This document shows, one piece after another, positions 9,599 through 16,504 of a stretch of DNA of 64,000 nucleotides; positions within the stretch are counted from its first letter, which is position 1, and each line of letters begins with the position of its first letter. The stretch is from Ferruginibacter sp050611725. GTDB lineage: Bacteria > Bacteroidota > Bacteroidia > Chitinophagales > Chitinophagaceae. Position numbers and translations under genes: made by a program. The notes beneath the pieces are model-generated. The model saw only the letters and a list, made by a program, of their open reading frames with translations. It was not told the origin of the DNA and did not search any database. The DNA lies in contig NZ_JBODJB010000001.1 in assembly GCF_050611725.1 (NCBI RefSeq), forward strand, positions 2,604,001-2,668,000, written 5' to 3'.

Positions 9599-9622
9599 AT
9601 GGAGTAAATTGTCTGAATCAGA

Positions 9623-9753
9623 ATTCTCAGCATTTAAGTATGAACAGAATTACAACTTTTGTACTTGTAATTTTGTTTATTCTTATTGAGCGCTAATGAT
9701 TGAAATCCCAATCATCATGATCAAAATTCTGAGCATTCTTAAATGCTGAGAAT
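9623..9753. repeat. Inverted repeats in the DAHP synthase-aroB gap
   Basis: A 16-bp perfect inverted repeat (9623-9638, ATTCTCAGCATTTAAG, against 9738-9753) encloses a second, local hairpin of 12-bp arms with one mismatch (9726-9737 against 9742-9753). No T-run follows either hairpin and no gene is present in 9599-9851. It is most likely one of the intergenic repeat families of this genome. A role in operon mRNA processing cannot be excluded. Confidence 0.65.
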
Positions 9754-9851
9754 GCTGATTTAAGACAAAAAAGTTTAATAATGGTATACCGTACAAGTGA
9801 GTGACACAACGATGATGCCATGAAAAACAAATGCCTGTAACAAAAAAAGTC

Positions 9852-10940
9852 TTACGAGTTCATTATTTTATTCTGATGATTGATACTTTCTAAATGCACC
9901 GCATCAAAATATTTAGTAATGAAATCTTCGCTCAAACCTGCTTTAGCACCACGTTGAATTCCTTTTTGTAAAATTTCGTTCCAACGGTTGGTTTGTAAGA
10001 TCGTAATGTTGTTATCTCTTTTGTATTCGCCAATTTTATCAGCAATTTTCATACGTTGACCTAAAATGGTCAACAACTCATCATCTAAATGATTGATCTG
10101 CTCTCTTAGCGTAGCCAATGCGTTTAAAAATTCTGCTTTATCAGAAGTTTCGTTACGCCATACCAATGCATCGATGATCTCTCCCAAACGCTCTGGAGTG
10201 ATTTGTTGTTTAGCATCGCTCCATGCATTATCCGGATCAATATGACTTTCGATCATAAAACCATCGAAATCAAGATCGATACTTTTTTGTGCAGTTGATT
10301 GCAACATTACACGGTTTCCACAAATATGTGAAGGGTCGCAAATGATCGGCATATCAGGGAAACGACGTTTCATTTCAATTGGCAGATGCCACATAGGTGC
10401 GTTGCGATATTCTGTATTTCCGTAGTTACTGAAACCACGGTGAATCATACCAATTTGTTTAACGCCCACTTTTTGTAAACGTTCTAATCCACCACTCCAT
10501 AATTCAAGATCAGGATTAATAGGATTTTTCATCAGCACAGGAATATCTACTCCTTTAAGCGCATCTGCAACTTCTTGTACACTGAATGGGTTTACTGTTG
10601 TACGGGCACCGATCCAAAGCATATCCACATCAAATGCCAATGCATCTTCAACGTGTTTTGCTGTTGCAACTTCAACAGTTGTTGGTAAGCCTGTTATTTT
10701 TTTAGCTTGTGCTAACCATGGCAACCCTTTTGCACCGATCCCTTCAAATAATCCTGGTTTGGTACGTGGTTTCCATATGCCTGCACGAAGCACATCTACT
10801 TTACCTGTTTTAGCTAATCTTGTAGCTGTTTCAATTACTTGCTCTTCAGTTTCGGCACTACAAGGTCCGCTGATAATTAGAGGGCGTTTTTTCCATTTCG
10901 CCTGCATTACTTCTTTCATTGTGTTAGTTTGTGTTTCCAT
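9852..10940 (-). CDS. Bifunctional DAHP synthase / chorismate mutase
   Basis: A fusion of two domains in 362 residues. The N-terminal ~260 residues are a type I KDPG-like DAHP synthase (RPLIISGPCSAETEEQ at 18-33, then LRAGIWKPRTKPG and MKNPINPDLELW), which condenses PEP and erythrose-4-phosphate. The C-terminal ~90 residues are an AroQ-class chorismate mutase (LREQINHLDDELLTILGQRM, then KIGEYKRDN). This domain order is known in Bacteroidota and Bacillus relatives, where the mutase domain can also be a sensor for chorismate or prephenate feedback. In the operon it supplies both entry to the pathway and the branch to prephenate, used by the adjacent tyrA and pheA products. Confidence 0.95.
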   Translation of the reverse strand: METQTNTMKEVMQAKWKKRPLIISGPCSAETEEQVIETATRLAKTGKVDVLRAGIWKPRTKPGLFEGIGAKGLPWLAQAKKITGLPTTVEVATAKHVEDALAFDVDMLWIGARTTVNPFSVQEVADALKGVDIPVLMKNPINPDLELWSGGLERLQKVGVKQIGMIHRGFSNYGNTEYRNAPMWHLPIEMKRRFPDMPIICDPSHICGNRVMLQSTAQKSIDLDFDGFMIESHIDPDNAWSDAKQQITPERLGEIIDALVWRNETSDKAEFLNALATLREQINHLDDELLTILGQRMKIADKIGEYKRDNNITILQTNRWNEILQKGIQRGAKAGLSEDFITKYFDAVHLESINHQNKIMNS

Positions 10941-10998
10941 TTGCGCAAATTTACGTTTTTTTGCCCTTAAAGCCTAATGGCGGGGCTGATTTGATATG

Positions 10999-11847
10999 TT
11001 ATTTAATTATTGTTCTTATTTTATTGGCATTCTCCATTAACTCTTTCAAATATTCAATATTCTCTTTTTCTAAACTCGATTTAAACTTTCTTAACTGTGT
11101 AATGTGTTCATTTAAAACGTCCAACACATTTTCCCGGTTTTGCATAAAGATGGGTGCCCACATAGCCGGACTGCTTTTTGCCAAACGCACCGTACTTTCG
11201 AAACCACCACCTGCTAATTCAAAGATGGTATTCTCTTCTCTTTCTTTTTCCAACACCGTATTTGCCAATGCAAAGGATGTGATGTGAGAAATATGACTCA
11301 CGTATGCAGCATGTGTATCATGTGCAGCTGCATCCATATAGATCAGGTGCATACCAAATGCTTTGTAAATATTTTCCATTGTGGTGACTGCATCTGCTGC
11401 ACTTTTTTCTTTTTCACAGATCACACAGGCCCTCCCTTCAAAAGCACCATGTACAGCTGCTTCAGGGCCACTATATTCTGTACCCCACATCGGATGCGTT
11501 GCTACAAAACGTTTACGCATCGGATGGTCTTTCAATGCATCACATAATGCAAATTTTGTAGAGCCAGCATCTGCAACTATTTGCTCGTCGGTTATTAACT
11601 CCATTACCTGTTGTATAACAGGAATGGTTGCATCAACAGGAATGGCAACATAGATCAAATCACTTTGCTTTACGGCTTCTTCTAGCGGTAACGCCTCATC
11701 AATAATACCTAACTCCAATGCTCTTTTTAATGAAGCTTCTGTTCGGCTTACGCCAATTATTTTTTTAGTGAACCCTTTTTCTTTTAATGCTAATGCAAAG
11801 GAACCACTTATTAAACCAACACCTATTATGGTAACGTTATTAAACAT
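10999..11847 (-). CDS. tyrA: Prephenate dehydrogenase
   Basis: NAD(P)-dependent oxidative decarboxylation of prephenate towards tyrosine. The 282-residue protein opens with a Rossmann loop (VTIIGVGLISGSFALALKEKG). It then has the ADAGSTKF segment, and HPMWGTEYSGPEAAVHGAF, which contains the catalytic His region. The C-terminal half is helical. There is no ACT domain, so feedback control is expected elsewhere. It sits between the aminotransferase and DAHP synthase genes of the operon. Confidence 0.93.
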   Translation of the reverse strand: MFNNVTIIGVGLISGSFALALKEKGFTKKIIGVSRTEASLKRALELGIIDEALPLEEAVKQSDLIYVAIPVDATIPVIQQVMELITDEQIVADAGSTKFALCDALKDHPMRKRFVATHPMWGTEYSGPEAAVHGAFEGRACVICEKEKSAADAVTTMENIYKAFGMHLIYMDAAAHDTHAAYVSHISHITSFALANTVLEKEREENTIFELAGGGFESTVRLAKSSPAMWAPIFMQNRENVLDVLNEHITQLRKFKSSLEKENIEYLKELMENANKIRTIIK

Positions 11848-11850
11848 TCA

Positions 11851-11957
11851 ATTAATAATGAAAAGTGAAAAATGAAAAATGAAAAATAGTATTACCAAGA
11901 AATCATTACTGTAATTAGCTTGACAAAATTTTTCATTTTAAATTATTAATTTTTAAT
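11851..11957. repeat. Inverted AT-rich repeat with GAAAAAT tandem units
   Basis: Tandem GAAAAAT/GAAAAGT units at about 11860-11887 are mirrored by ATTTTTCATTTTAAATTATTAAT-like sequence at ~11928-11952, so the whole gap between tyrA and the aminotransferase gene is a loose palindrome. The right arm slightly enters the 3' end of the aminotransferase gene. It resembles repeats found in many intergenic regions of Bacteroidota. Confidence 0.55.
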
Positions 11958-13130
11958 TCTCTTTATCGCTTCTTCAATTTTTTCTTCGGTGCTACATAAA
12001 CTAACCCTTACATAATTATTTCCTGCGCTACCAAATATTCCACCAGGTGTAATAAATACATTGCTTTTATGCAATACTTCGTCGCTCAATTCAAAGCCAT
12101 CTTTATAATGTGGCGGTATGGATGCCCAAACAAATAGCCCAGCCTGATCTTCATCGAAATTACAATTCAATAAATGCAATAGTTCAAATACTTTTTTTCT
12201 CCTTTGTGCGTATACTTTATTTACTTCATCATGCCAATCTTGTTCTAATTCTAAGGCTTTTGCTGCAGCTAATTGAACAGGTAAAAACATTCCGCTATCC
12301 ATATTACTCTTGAAACGTAATACATCATTTATTTTATCCTGAGCACCACACAGCATACCAACTCTCCAACCCGCCATGTTATGACTTTTACTCAATGAGT
12401 TTAATTCCAGAGCAACTTCTTTCGCCCCTACTACACTTAGTATACTCATTGGATTATCATTCAAAATAAAACTGTAAGGATTATCGTGAACTAGAATAAC
12501 ACCGTTTCTTTGAGCAAAGTGTATGAGTTTTTCAAACAACTCTTTGGTTGGTAATTGTCCTGTTGGCATTTGCGGATAATTCACAAACATCAACACGTTC
12601 CTTCCTTCGCCACCTTGTTTTTCCTGCATACTTTTATGCACACGGATTATTTGTTGCAGTTCCAGAAAATCCGGAAACCAGCTATTCTTTTTTTCTAAAT
12701 TATATTCAACACAAACGCCACCAGAAATTTTTGCTGCACTTCTGTATGTTGGATAACCTGGGTTAGGGATCAACACCAGATCACCTTCATTAATATAGGT
12801 CATACAGATATGCATGATACCTTCTTTGCTTCCTATCAACGGCAAAATTTCTGTATCAGGATTCAAGGTAACGTCATACCATTTGTTATACCATTTTGCA
12901 ATAGCAGTTCTAAAGATCGGACTGCCTTTATAACTCTGATAACCATGCTGATTGGGCTTTACCGCTTCTTCCTGTAAAGCTTTTATTACAGAAGGATGCG
13001 GTGGCAGATCAGGGCTACCAATACCCAAACTGATAACATTCTTACCTTGCTTATTCATCTCATCTATCTCTCTCAATTTTTGAGAGAAGTAGTATTCACC
13101 GATGCCTTCTAATCTTTTTGCTGTCTTCAT
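11946..13130 (-). CDS. Class I/II PLP aminotransferase, probable aromatic or prephenate aminotransferase
   Basis: 394 residues of fold-type I aminotransferase, closest in style to the DapL/aspartate aminotransferase group. The internal-aldimine Lys is in SLSKSHNMAGWRVG (~245-258), the YQSYKGSP segment is near 63, NPGYPTY near 130, the YPQMPTGQ turn near 195, and the substrate Arg in NYVRVSLC near the C-terminus. It is embedded between pheA and tyrA, so transamination of phenylpyruvate, hydroxyphenylpyruvate or prephenate is the likely job (inference from context). A DapL-like lysine-pathway function is the main alternative. Confidence 0.85.
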   Translation of the reverse strand: MKTAKRLEGIGEYYFSQKLREIDEMNKQGKNVISLGIGSPDLPPHPSVIKALQEEAVKPNQHGYQSYKGSPIFRTAIAKWYNKWYDVTLNPDTEILPLIGSKEGIMHICMTYINEGDLVLIPNPGYPTYRSAAKISGGVCVEYNLEKKNSWFPDFLELQQIIRVHKSMQEKQGGEGRNVLMFVNYPQMPTGQLPTKELFEKLIHFAQRNGVILVHDNPYSFILNDNPMSILSVVGAKEVALELNSLSKSHNMAGWRVGMLCGAQDKINDVLRFKSNMDSGMFLPVQLAAAKALELEQDWHDEVNKVYAQRRKKVFELLHLLNCNFDEDQAGLFVWASIPPHYKDGFELSDEVLHKSNVFITPGGIFGSAGNNYVRVSLCSTEEKIEEAIKRIKN

Positions 13131-13169
13131 TAATAATTTTATTACACTAATTAAAACGAATTACTATAA

Positions 13170-14054
13170 TTACTTTCCATTCTTATATACTCCATACACT
13201 TTCAAACTCTCTGTTATCTTTTTCAAAGAACCCAATACTTTATCCAATTGTGATTTGCTGGTAAATTCCAGATCTGCATGAAATGAATATTTAAAATTGC
13301 TGCCAGGTATCGGAAAGGATTGCAACTTGCTAAGGTTTATCCCGGCATTTGCAATAACCATCAACACTTTGGCCAAACTCCCTTTTGAGTGATCTGTATG
13401 AAAATTGATCGATGCTTTATTAGCCCCTTCAATATCCTGCACTTCACTTTCTCTTTGTAAAACTAAAAAACGGGTATAATTATTTTTTAAGGTTTGAATA
13501 TTGGGTGCAATGATATCTAGATCAAATAACTCTGCAGCCAATTTACTTGCAATGGCTGCAATATGTTTACTATGATGCTGATGAATGTGTTTAGCACTTA
13601 AAGCAGTATCTTCTGTTTCAATCAATTTCCATTTGTACTTATCTAGAAAACCATAACATTGTTGTAACGCCATTGTATGTGAATGCACTTCACGAATATC
13701 CTCCAGCTTTACCCCTTTATTCACTAGTAAGTTTTGTCTTATTTGTAAATAAACCTCTCCAACAATTTTGAGGTTACTTTTCTGTAATAAATTATAGTTC
13801 GGTAAAATACTGCCGGCAATTGAGTTTTCGATAGCCATAATACCACCATCGCTTTCATTTTTATTCTCAGCCACATCGATCAATTCTTTAAAAGTAGAAC
13901 AACAAACCACTTCTACCTTCTTACCATAAAAATGGCGAGCAGCCATCTGGTGAAAACTACCTTCAAAACCTTGTATTGATACTTTTGTTCCCCCTGTCCC
14001 CCTAAAGGGGGAACTTTGACTCGTAATCTTTTTATTATCGTCCTGTTGTTTCAT
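13170..14054 (-). CDS. pheA: Prephenate dehydratase with ACT domain
   Basis: Converts prephenate to phenylpyruvate. 294 residues from the ATG at 14054; a TTG ten codons earlier is less likely. The catalytic domain begins at VSIQGFEGSFHQMAARHF and includes the NYTRFLVL motif with the conserved Thr-Arg-Phe. A C-terminal ACT domain (KGSLAKVLMVIANAGINLSK, then LQSFPIPG) would bind Phe for feedback inhibition; the usual ESRP motif is degenerate here. The first ~24 residues are not family sequence: residues 14-23 (SSPFRGTGGT) translate a palindromic repeat. First gene of the aromatic operon, behind an attenuator-like leader. Confidence 0.94.
   Translation of the reverse strand: MKQQDDNKKITSQSSPFRGTGGTKVSIQGFEGSFHQMAARHFYGKKVEVVCCSTFKELIDVAENKNESDGGIMAIENSIAGSILPNYNLLQKSNLKIVGEVYLQIRQNLLVNKGVKLEDIREVHSHTMALQQCYGFLDKYKWKLIETEDTALSAKHIHQHHSKHIAAIASKLAAELFDLDIIAPNIQTLKNNYTRFLVLQRESEVQDIEGANKASINFHTDHSKGSLAKVLMVIANAGINLSKLQSFPIPGSNFKYSFHADLEFTSKSQLDKVLGSLKKITESLKVYGVYKNGK
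13988..14014. repeat. CCCCCTTTAGGGGG palindromic repeat inside the pheA coding region
   Basis: GTTCCCCC and GGGGGAAC flank a CCCCTAAAGGGG core. The element is read in frame as SSPFRGTGGT in PheA. A sister copy with the same core lies 80 bp upstream at 14087-14107. Confidence 0.75.
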
Positions 14055-14086
14055 TGACAGCAATTTCAATTTTTGTTTTTCCAAAA

Positions 14087-14107
14087 ACCCCTTTAGGGGT
14101 TTGGGGT
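14087..14107. repeat. Second CCCCTTTAGGGG palindrome upstream of pheA
   Basis: The minus strand reads CCCCAAACCCCTAAAGGGGTTTTT, a short GC stem followed by five T. It sits between the attenuator terminator and the pheA start. It is a copy of the repeat family inside pheA, but it could act as an additional weak terminator. Confidence 0.6.
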
Positions 14108-14116
14108 GATTTAAAT

Positions 14117-14147
14117 AAAAATCCCGACCTTTTAGTCGGGATCTTTT
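14117..14147 (-). terminator. Attenuator terminator of the aromatic operon
   Basis: On the minus strand an ATCCCGAC/GTCGGGAT stem with loop TAAAAG is followed by TTTTTATTT; flanking A and U pairs can extend the stem. It lies after the aromatic leader peptide and before pheA, where a terminator would stop the operon. Its 5' arm (AAAAGATCCC, 14138-14147) can instead pair with GGGAGATTTT (14186-14195) just after the leader stop codon: four pairs, a tandem G-A mismatch, four pairs. This gives a terminator/antiterminator choice. The alternative pairing is my inference. Confidence 0.8.
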
Positions 14148-14195
14148 ATGTTAATCAGTTAGTCGTTGTGTTTCAGTTTTAACAAAAAATCTCCC

Positions 14196-14255
14196 TTACC
14201 ATTTATAAAAATAGTAGCTAAAATAAAATCGGGTGTTTTTTGCTTTTAAATTCAT
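14196..14255 (-). CDS. Aromatic amino acid leader peptide (attenuation)
   Basis: A 19-codon frame from ATG at 14255 to TAA at 14196 reads MNLKAKNTRFYFSYYFYKW. Eight of its last ten residues are aromatic (three Phe, four Tyr, one Trp), and it precedes the operon that makes Phe and Tyr. This is the hallmark of a ribosome-mediated attenuator, as in pheL or trpL of E. coli. The expected logic is that stalling at the Phe/Tyr codons leaves the segment after the stop codon free to form the antiterminator. A ribosome reaching the stop would cover GGGAGA and let the terminator form. The peptide itself need have no other function. Confidence 0.8.
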   Translation of the reverse strand: MNLKAKNTRFYFSYYFYKW

Positions 14256-14262
14256 TGGATGG

Positions 14263-14294
14263 CAAAAATAATAAATTGAGCGATAAAAACCAAA
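14263..14294 (-). promoter_or_regulatory. Bacteroidota-type promoter of the aromatic operon
   Basis: On the minus strand TATTTTTG (14263-14270) matches the -7 consensus TAnnTTTG exactly. TTTG at 14291-14294 lies 20 nt upstream, matching the -33 element and spacing. The predicted start of transcription, about seven bases past the -7 box, falls near 14256, right at the leader peptide ATG. Confidence 0.7.
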
Positions 14295-14309
14295 ATTCTC
14301 TAAAAAATA

Positions 14310-14337
14310 GAGTCGCCCCGTGAAAACGGGGCGACTT
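14310..14337 (-). terminator. Intrinsic terminator of the small lipoprotein gene
   Basis: An 11-bp perfect stem (AGTCGCCCCGT with its complement) has a small A-rich loop and is followed on the minus strand by CTATTTTTTA. It closes the gene at 14415-14615 and insulates the aromatic operon promoter just downstream. Confidence 0.85.
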
Positions 14338-14414
14338 AACGATTGCTTGCCATATGAAAAATCTTTATATGAAACCGGTAACTCTCAACAAGCAACCTAA
14401 CCGGTTGGCTTTAA

Positions 14415-14615
14415 TTACTTTTTAGTAGTATCAGCTGCTTTTTTTGCTGTATCAGCAACTGCAGTTTTAGCTGTATCAGCAGCTACTTTAGAAGTATCAG
14501 CTGCCATTTTAGATGAATCTACTTTTAAAGAATCACCTGCAGGAGCTGCAGTTTCAGCGTTGTTACAAGCTGCGAAAGCTGTTACGATTGCGATAGCGAA
14601 AATTACTTTTTTCAT
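14415..14615 (-). CDS. Small Ala/Lys-rich lipoprotein with short helical repeats
   Basis: 66 residues. MKKVIFAIAIVTAFAACNN is a lipoprotein signal with Cys17. The mature part repeats the theme (A)ADTxK: SKMAADTSKVAADTAK and then AKKAADTTKK. This predicts an amphipathic Ala/Lys/Asp helix, similar in texture to LEA-like or apolipoprotein-like sequences. I know no function. It is divergent from the ECF sigma gene at 14763, and both upstream regions carry the same bipartite element in opposite orientations, so it may be a target of that sigma factor. Confidence 0.75.
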   Translation of the reverse strand: MKKVIFAIAIVTAFAACNNAETAAPAGDSLKVDSSKMAADTSKVAADTAKTAVADTAKKAADTTKK

Positions 14616-14659
14616 TTTTTTTTGTTTTTTATTGGTTTATATAACGGTTATATGGCCAT

Positions 14660-14747
14660 TTATACCAAATCTGCAGAAAGGTAACCCATAAATTAAAAAA
14701 AATTATTTTTCTTTGCTTAGGGTTACTATTTACCCGATTACGTATTA
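14660..14747. promoter_or_regulatory. Two matched divergent promoter-like elements
   Basis: On the plus strand, GGGTTAC (14720-14726), 14 nt, CGTATTA (14741-14747) faces the sigma gene. On the minus strand, GGGTTAC (14681-14687), 14 nt, GGTATAA (14660-14666) faces the lipoprotein gene. The same upstream heptamer, the same spacer and a similar GTAT-type downstream box suggest promoters read by one alternative sigma factor, probably the ECF factor encoded here. The pair also forms a dyad (GTAACCC, 32 nt, GGGTTAC) and could be an operator instead. Confidence 0.5.
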
Positions 14748-14762
14748 ATAAACACAAGCCAA

Positions 14763-15329
14763 GTGAGCACACCAGAACAAGAAATTACCCTATTGAAAGG
14801 ATTGGCACAGAACGACAGAGTGGCTATAGAGACCCTTTACCGTGAAAACTATAACATGGTACAGGCATTTATACTGAATAATAACGGATCTGTAGATGAT
14901 GCCCGGGATATTTTTCAGGAAACCATAATGGTGCTATATGAAAAAGCAAATAGCAACACATTTGAGTTAAACTGCAAGATAAAGACCTACGTTTATTCAG
15001 TCTGCCGCAGGCTATGGCTTAAGAAACTACAACAGCTTCAACGATATAGTGGCCAAATTGATAGTATTGAGGAGATAGTACCAGTTGAAGAGGAACTTGA
15101 GGAACACGAAAAAAAGAACAACGACTTTATATTAATGGATGCTGCCATGAGTAAGATCGGCGAACCCTGTAAAAGTCTGTTGGATGCTTATTATCTGCAA
15201 AACAAAAATATGCAGGCAATAGCAGCAGAGTTTGGATATACTAATTCAGACAATGCTAAAACTCAGAAGTACAAGTGCCTGATGAGGTTGAAAAAGATAT
15301 TTTTTGCTCAATATAAAAATGGTCAGTAA
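14763..15329 (+). CDS. ECF-type RNA polymerase sigma factor
   Basis: 188 residues beginning with GTG at 14763 (no nearby ATG in frame). Region 2 is seen at residues ~25-95 (LYRENYNMVQAFILNN, DARDIFQETIMVLYEK, then YVYSVCRRLWLKKLQ). Region 4 lies at ~135-180 and ends in the DNA-binding helix area TNSDNAKTQKYKCLMRLKK. The NSDNAKTQKYKC style is typical of a Bacteroidota-specific ECF branch. The 3' end overlaps the start of the membrane-protease gene, a layout typical of a sigma/anti-sigma pair. Confidence 0.88.
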   Translation: MSTPEQEITLLKGLAQNDRVAIETLYRENYNMVQAFILNNNGSVDDARDIFQETIMVLYEKANSNTFELNCKIKTYVYSVCRRLWLKKLQQLQRYSGQIDSIEEIVPVEEELEEHEKKNNDFILMDAAMSKIGEPCKSLLDAYYLQNKNMQAIAAEFGYTNSDNAKTQKYKCLMRLKKIFFAQYKNGQ

Positions 15330-16428
15330 AATGGATGAGGTTTTGTTATTAGACGCCGTAGAAAGATACCTGAGAGGTGAAATGCCGCAGCATGAGGTTG
15401 GTATGTTTGAAGAATTGCGTAAAAGCAATCCGGAAATAGACCAATTGGTTGTGGAGCATATTTATTTTTTACAGGAGCTGAACAATTACAGCAATACCAG
15501 AAATATCAAACATTCTTTAATTGAGGTTGAAGCCAAACTTTTAGGCGAAGGTGTTATTGCTCAACCTAAATTAACCGGCAAAGCGAAAGTTGTTCAATTA
15601 TGGAGCAAATATAAACGCAGCATTGCAGTGGCTGCTTCTATCGCAGGAATTGTTTCGTTGGGTTCTACAGGGTTGGTTGTTAATTATGCCAAAAAATATG
15701 GTAATGAAAACTACGAGCAATTGGTTCAACAAATCAAGAATACCAATGCTGAAGTTGCTAAACTAAAATCTGGCAAACAAAATTCAGCAACTGCCAAAAT
15801 TGAACCTAAAGTAGATTACAGAGCTACCGGGTTTTTAATTGACGGAAAAGGATATCTTATTACCAACGCACATGTGATCACTAAAATGAAAAACATTTAC
15901 GTTGAAAACAATAAAGGAGATTACTTCACTGCAATCTCAGTTTACAAAGACGAAAATTCAGATCTGGCTATTTTGAAAATAGTTGATTCTTCTTTCAAAA
16001 CGATCAACAACCTTCCATACAGCATCAATAGAAACAACGCAGACCTTGGCGATCAGTTTTTCACTTTAGGTTATCCTCGTAATGAAATTGTTTACGGCGA
16101 AGGTTATGTGAGTGCAAAATCAGGCAATGAAGGAGATTCTACAGCTTACCAGCTAACAGTTTCAGCCAATCCGGGTAACAGTGGTGCTCCTATCATCAAT
16201 CGTAATGGGGAGATCATCGGTATCATTACTGCAAAAGATGCAAAAGCGGATGGCGTTGTATATGCTGCAAAATCTAAAAACATTTTTAAATTATTGGAGA
16301 AGCTTAAAAAAGGCGATGACCAATACCAAAATATAAAAACACCAAGTAATACAAGTCTGAAAGGCTTAGATAGAGCACAACAGATCAAAAAAATGGAAGA
16401 TTTTGTATTCATGGTTGTTGGTAACTAA
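15319..16428 (+). CDS. Membrane protein with anti-sigma-like N-terminus and trypsin-like protease domain
   Basis: 369 residues from ATG 15319; ATG 15331 and TTG 15304 are alternatives. Residues ~5-60 (AVERYLRGEMPQHEVGMFEE, then KSNPEIDQLV) resemble the cytoplasmic part of anti-sigma factors that lack a zinc motif. One membrane helix follows at ~99-122, then a short coiled coil. After it comes an S1C (HtrA-like) serine protease domain with the triad His185 (TNAHV), Asp215 (SDLAIL), Ser288 (GNSGAP). No PDZ domain is present. The gene overlaps the upstream sigma gene. I infer a single-polypeptide anti-sigma factor whose outer part is a protease or protease-like sensor. Confidence 0.8.
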   Translation: MVSKMDEVLLLDAVERYLRGEMPQHEVGMFEELRKSNPEIDQLVVEHIYFLQELNNYSNTRNIKHSLIEVEAKLLGEGVIAQPKLTGKAKVVQLWSKYKRSIAVAASIAGIVSLGSTGLVVNYAKKYGNENYEQLVQQIKNTNAEVAKLKSGKQNSATAKIEPKVDYRATGFLIDGKGYLITNAHVITKMKNIYVENNKGDYFTAISVYKDENSDLAILKIVDSSFKTINNLPYSINRNNADLGDQFFTLGYPRNEIVYGEGYVSAKSGNEGDSTAYQLTVSANPGNSGAPIINRNGEIIGIITAKDAKADGVVYAAKSKNIFKLLEKLKKGDDQYQNIKTPSNTSLKGLDRAQQIKKMEDFVFMVVGN

Positions 16429-16450
16429 TTTCTTACCATTGAGCCTAAAG

Positions 16451-16479
16451 AAAAATCCCGAAGTAATTCGGGATTTTTT
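16451..16479. terminator. Bidirectional intrinsic terminator
   Basis: AAAAATCCCGAA and TTCGGGATTTTT pair around GTAA. It lies between the convergent membrane-protease gene and the nucleotidyltransferase gene. Confidence 0.85.
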
Positions 16480-16504
16480 ATTTTTATCAAATAGCTTGAT
16501 CATA

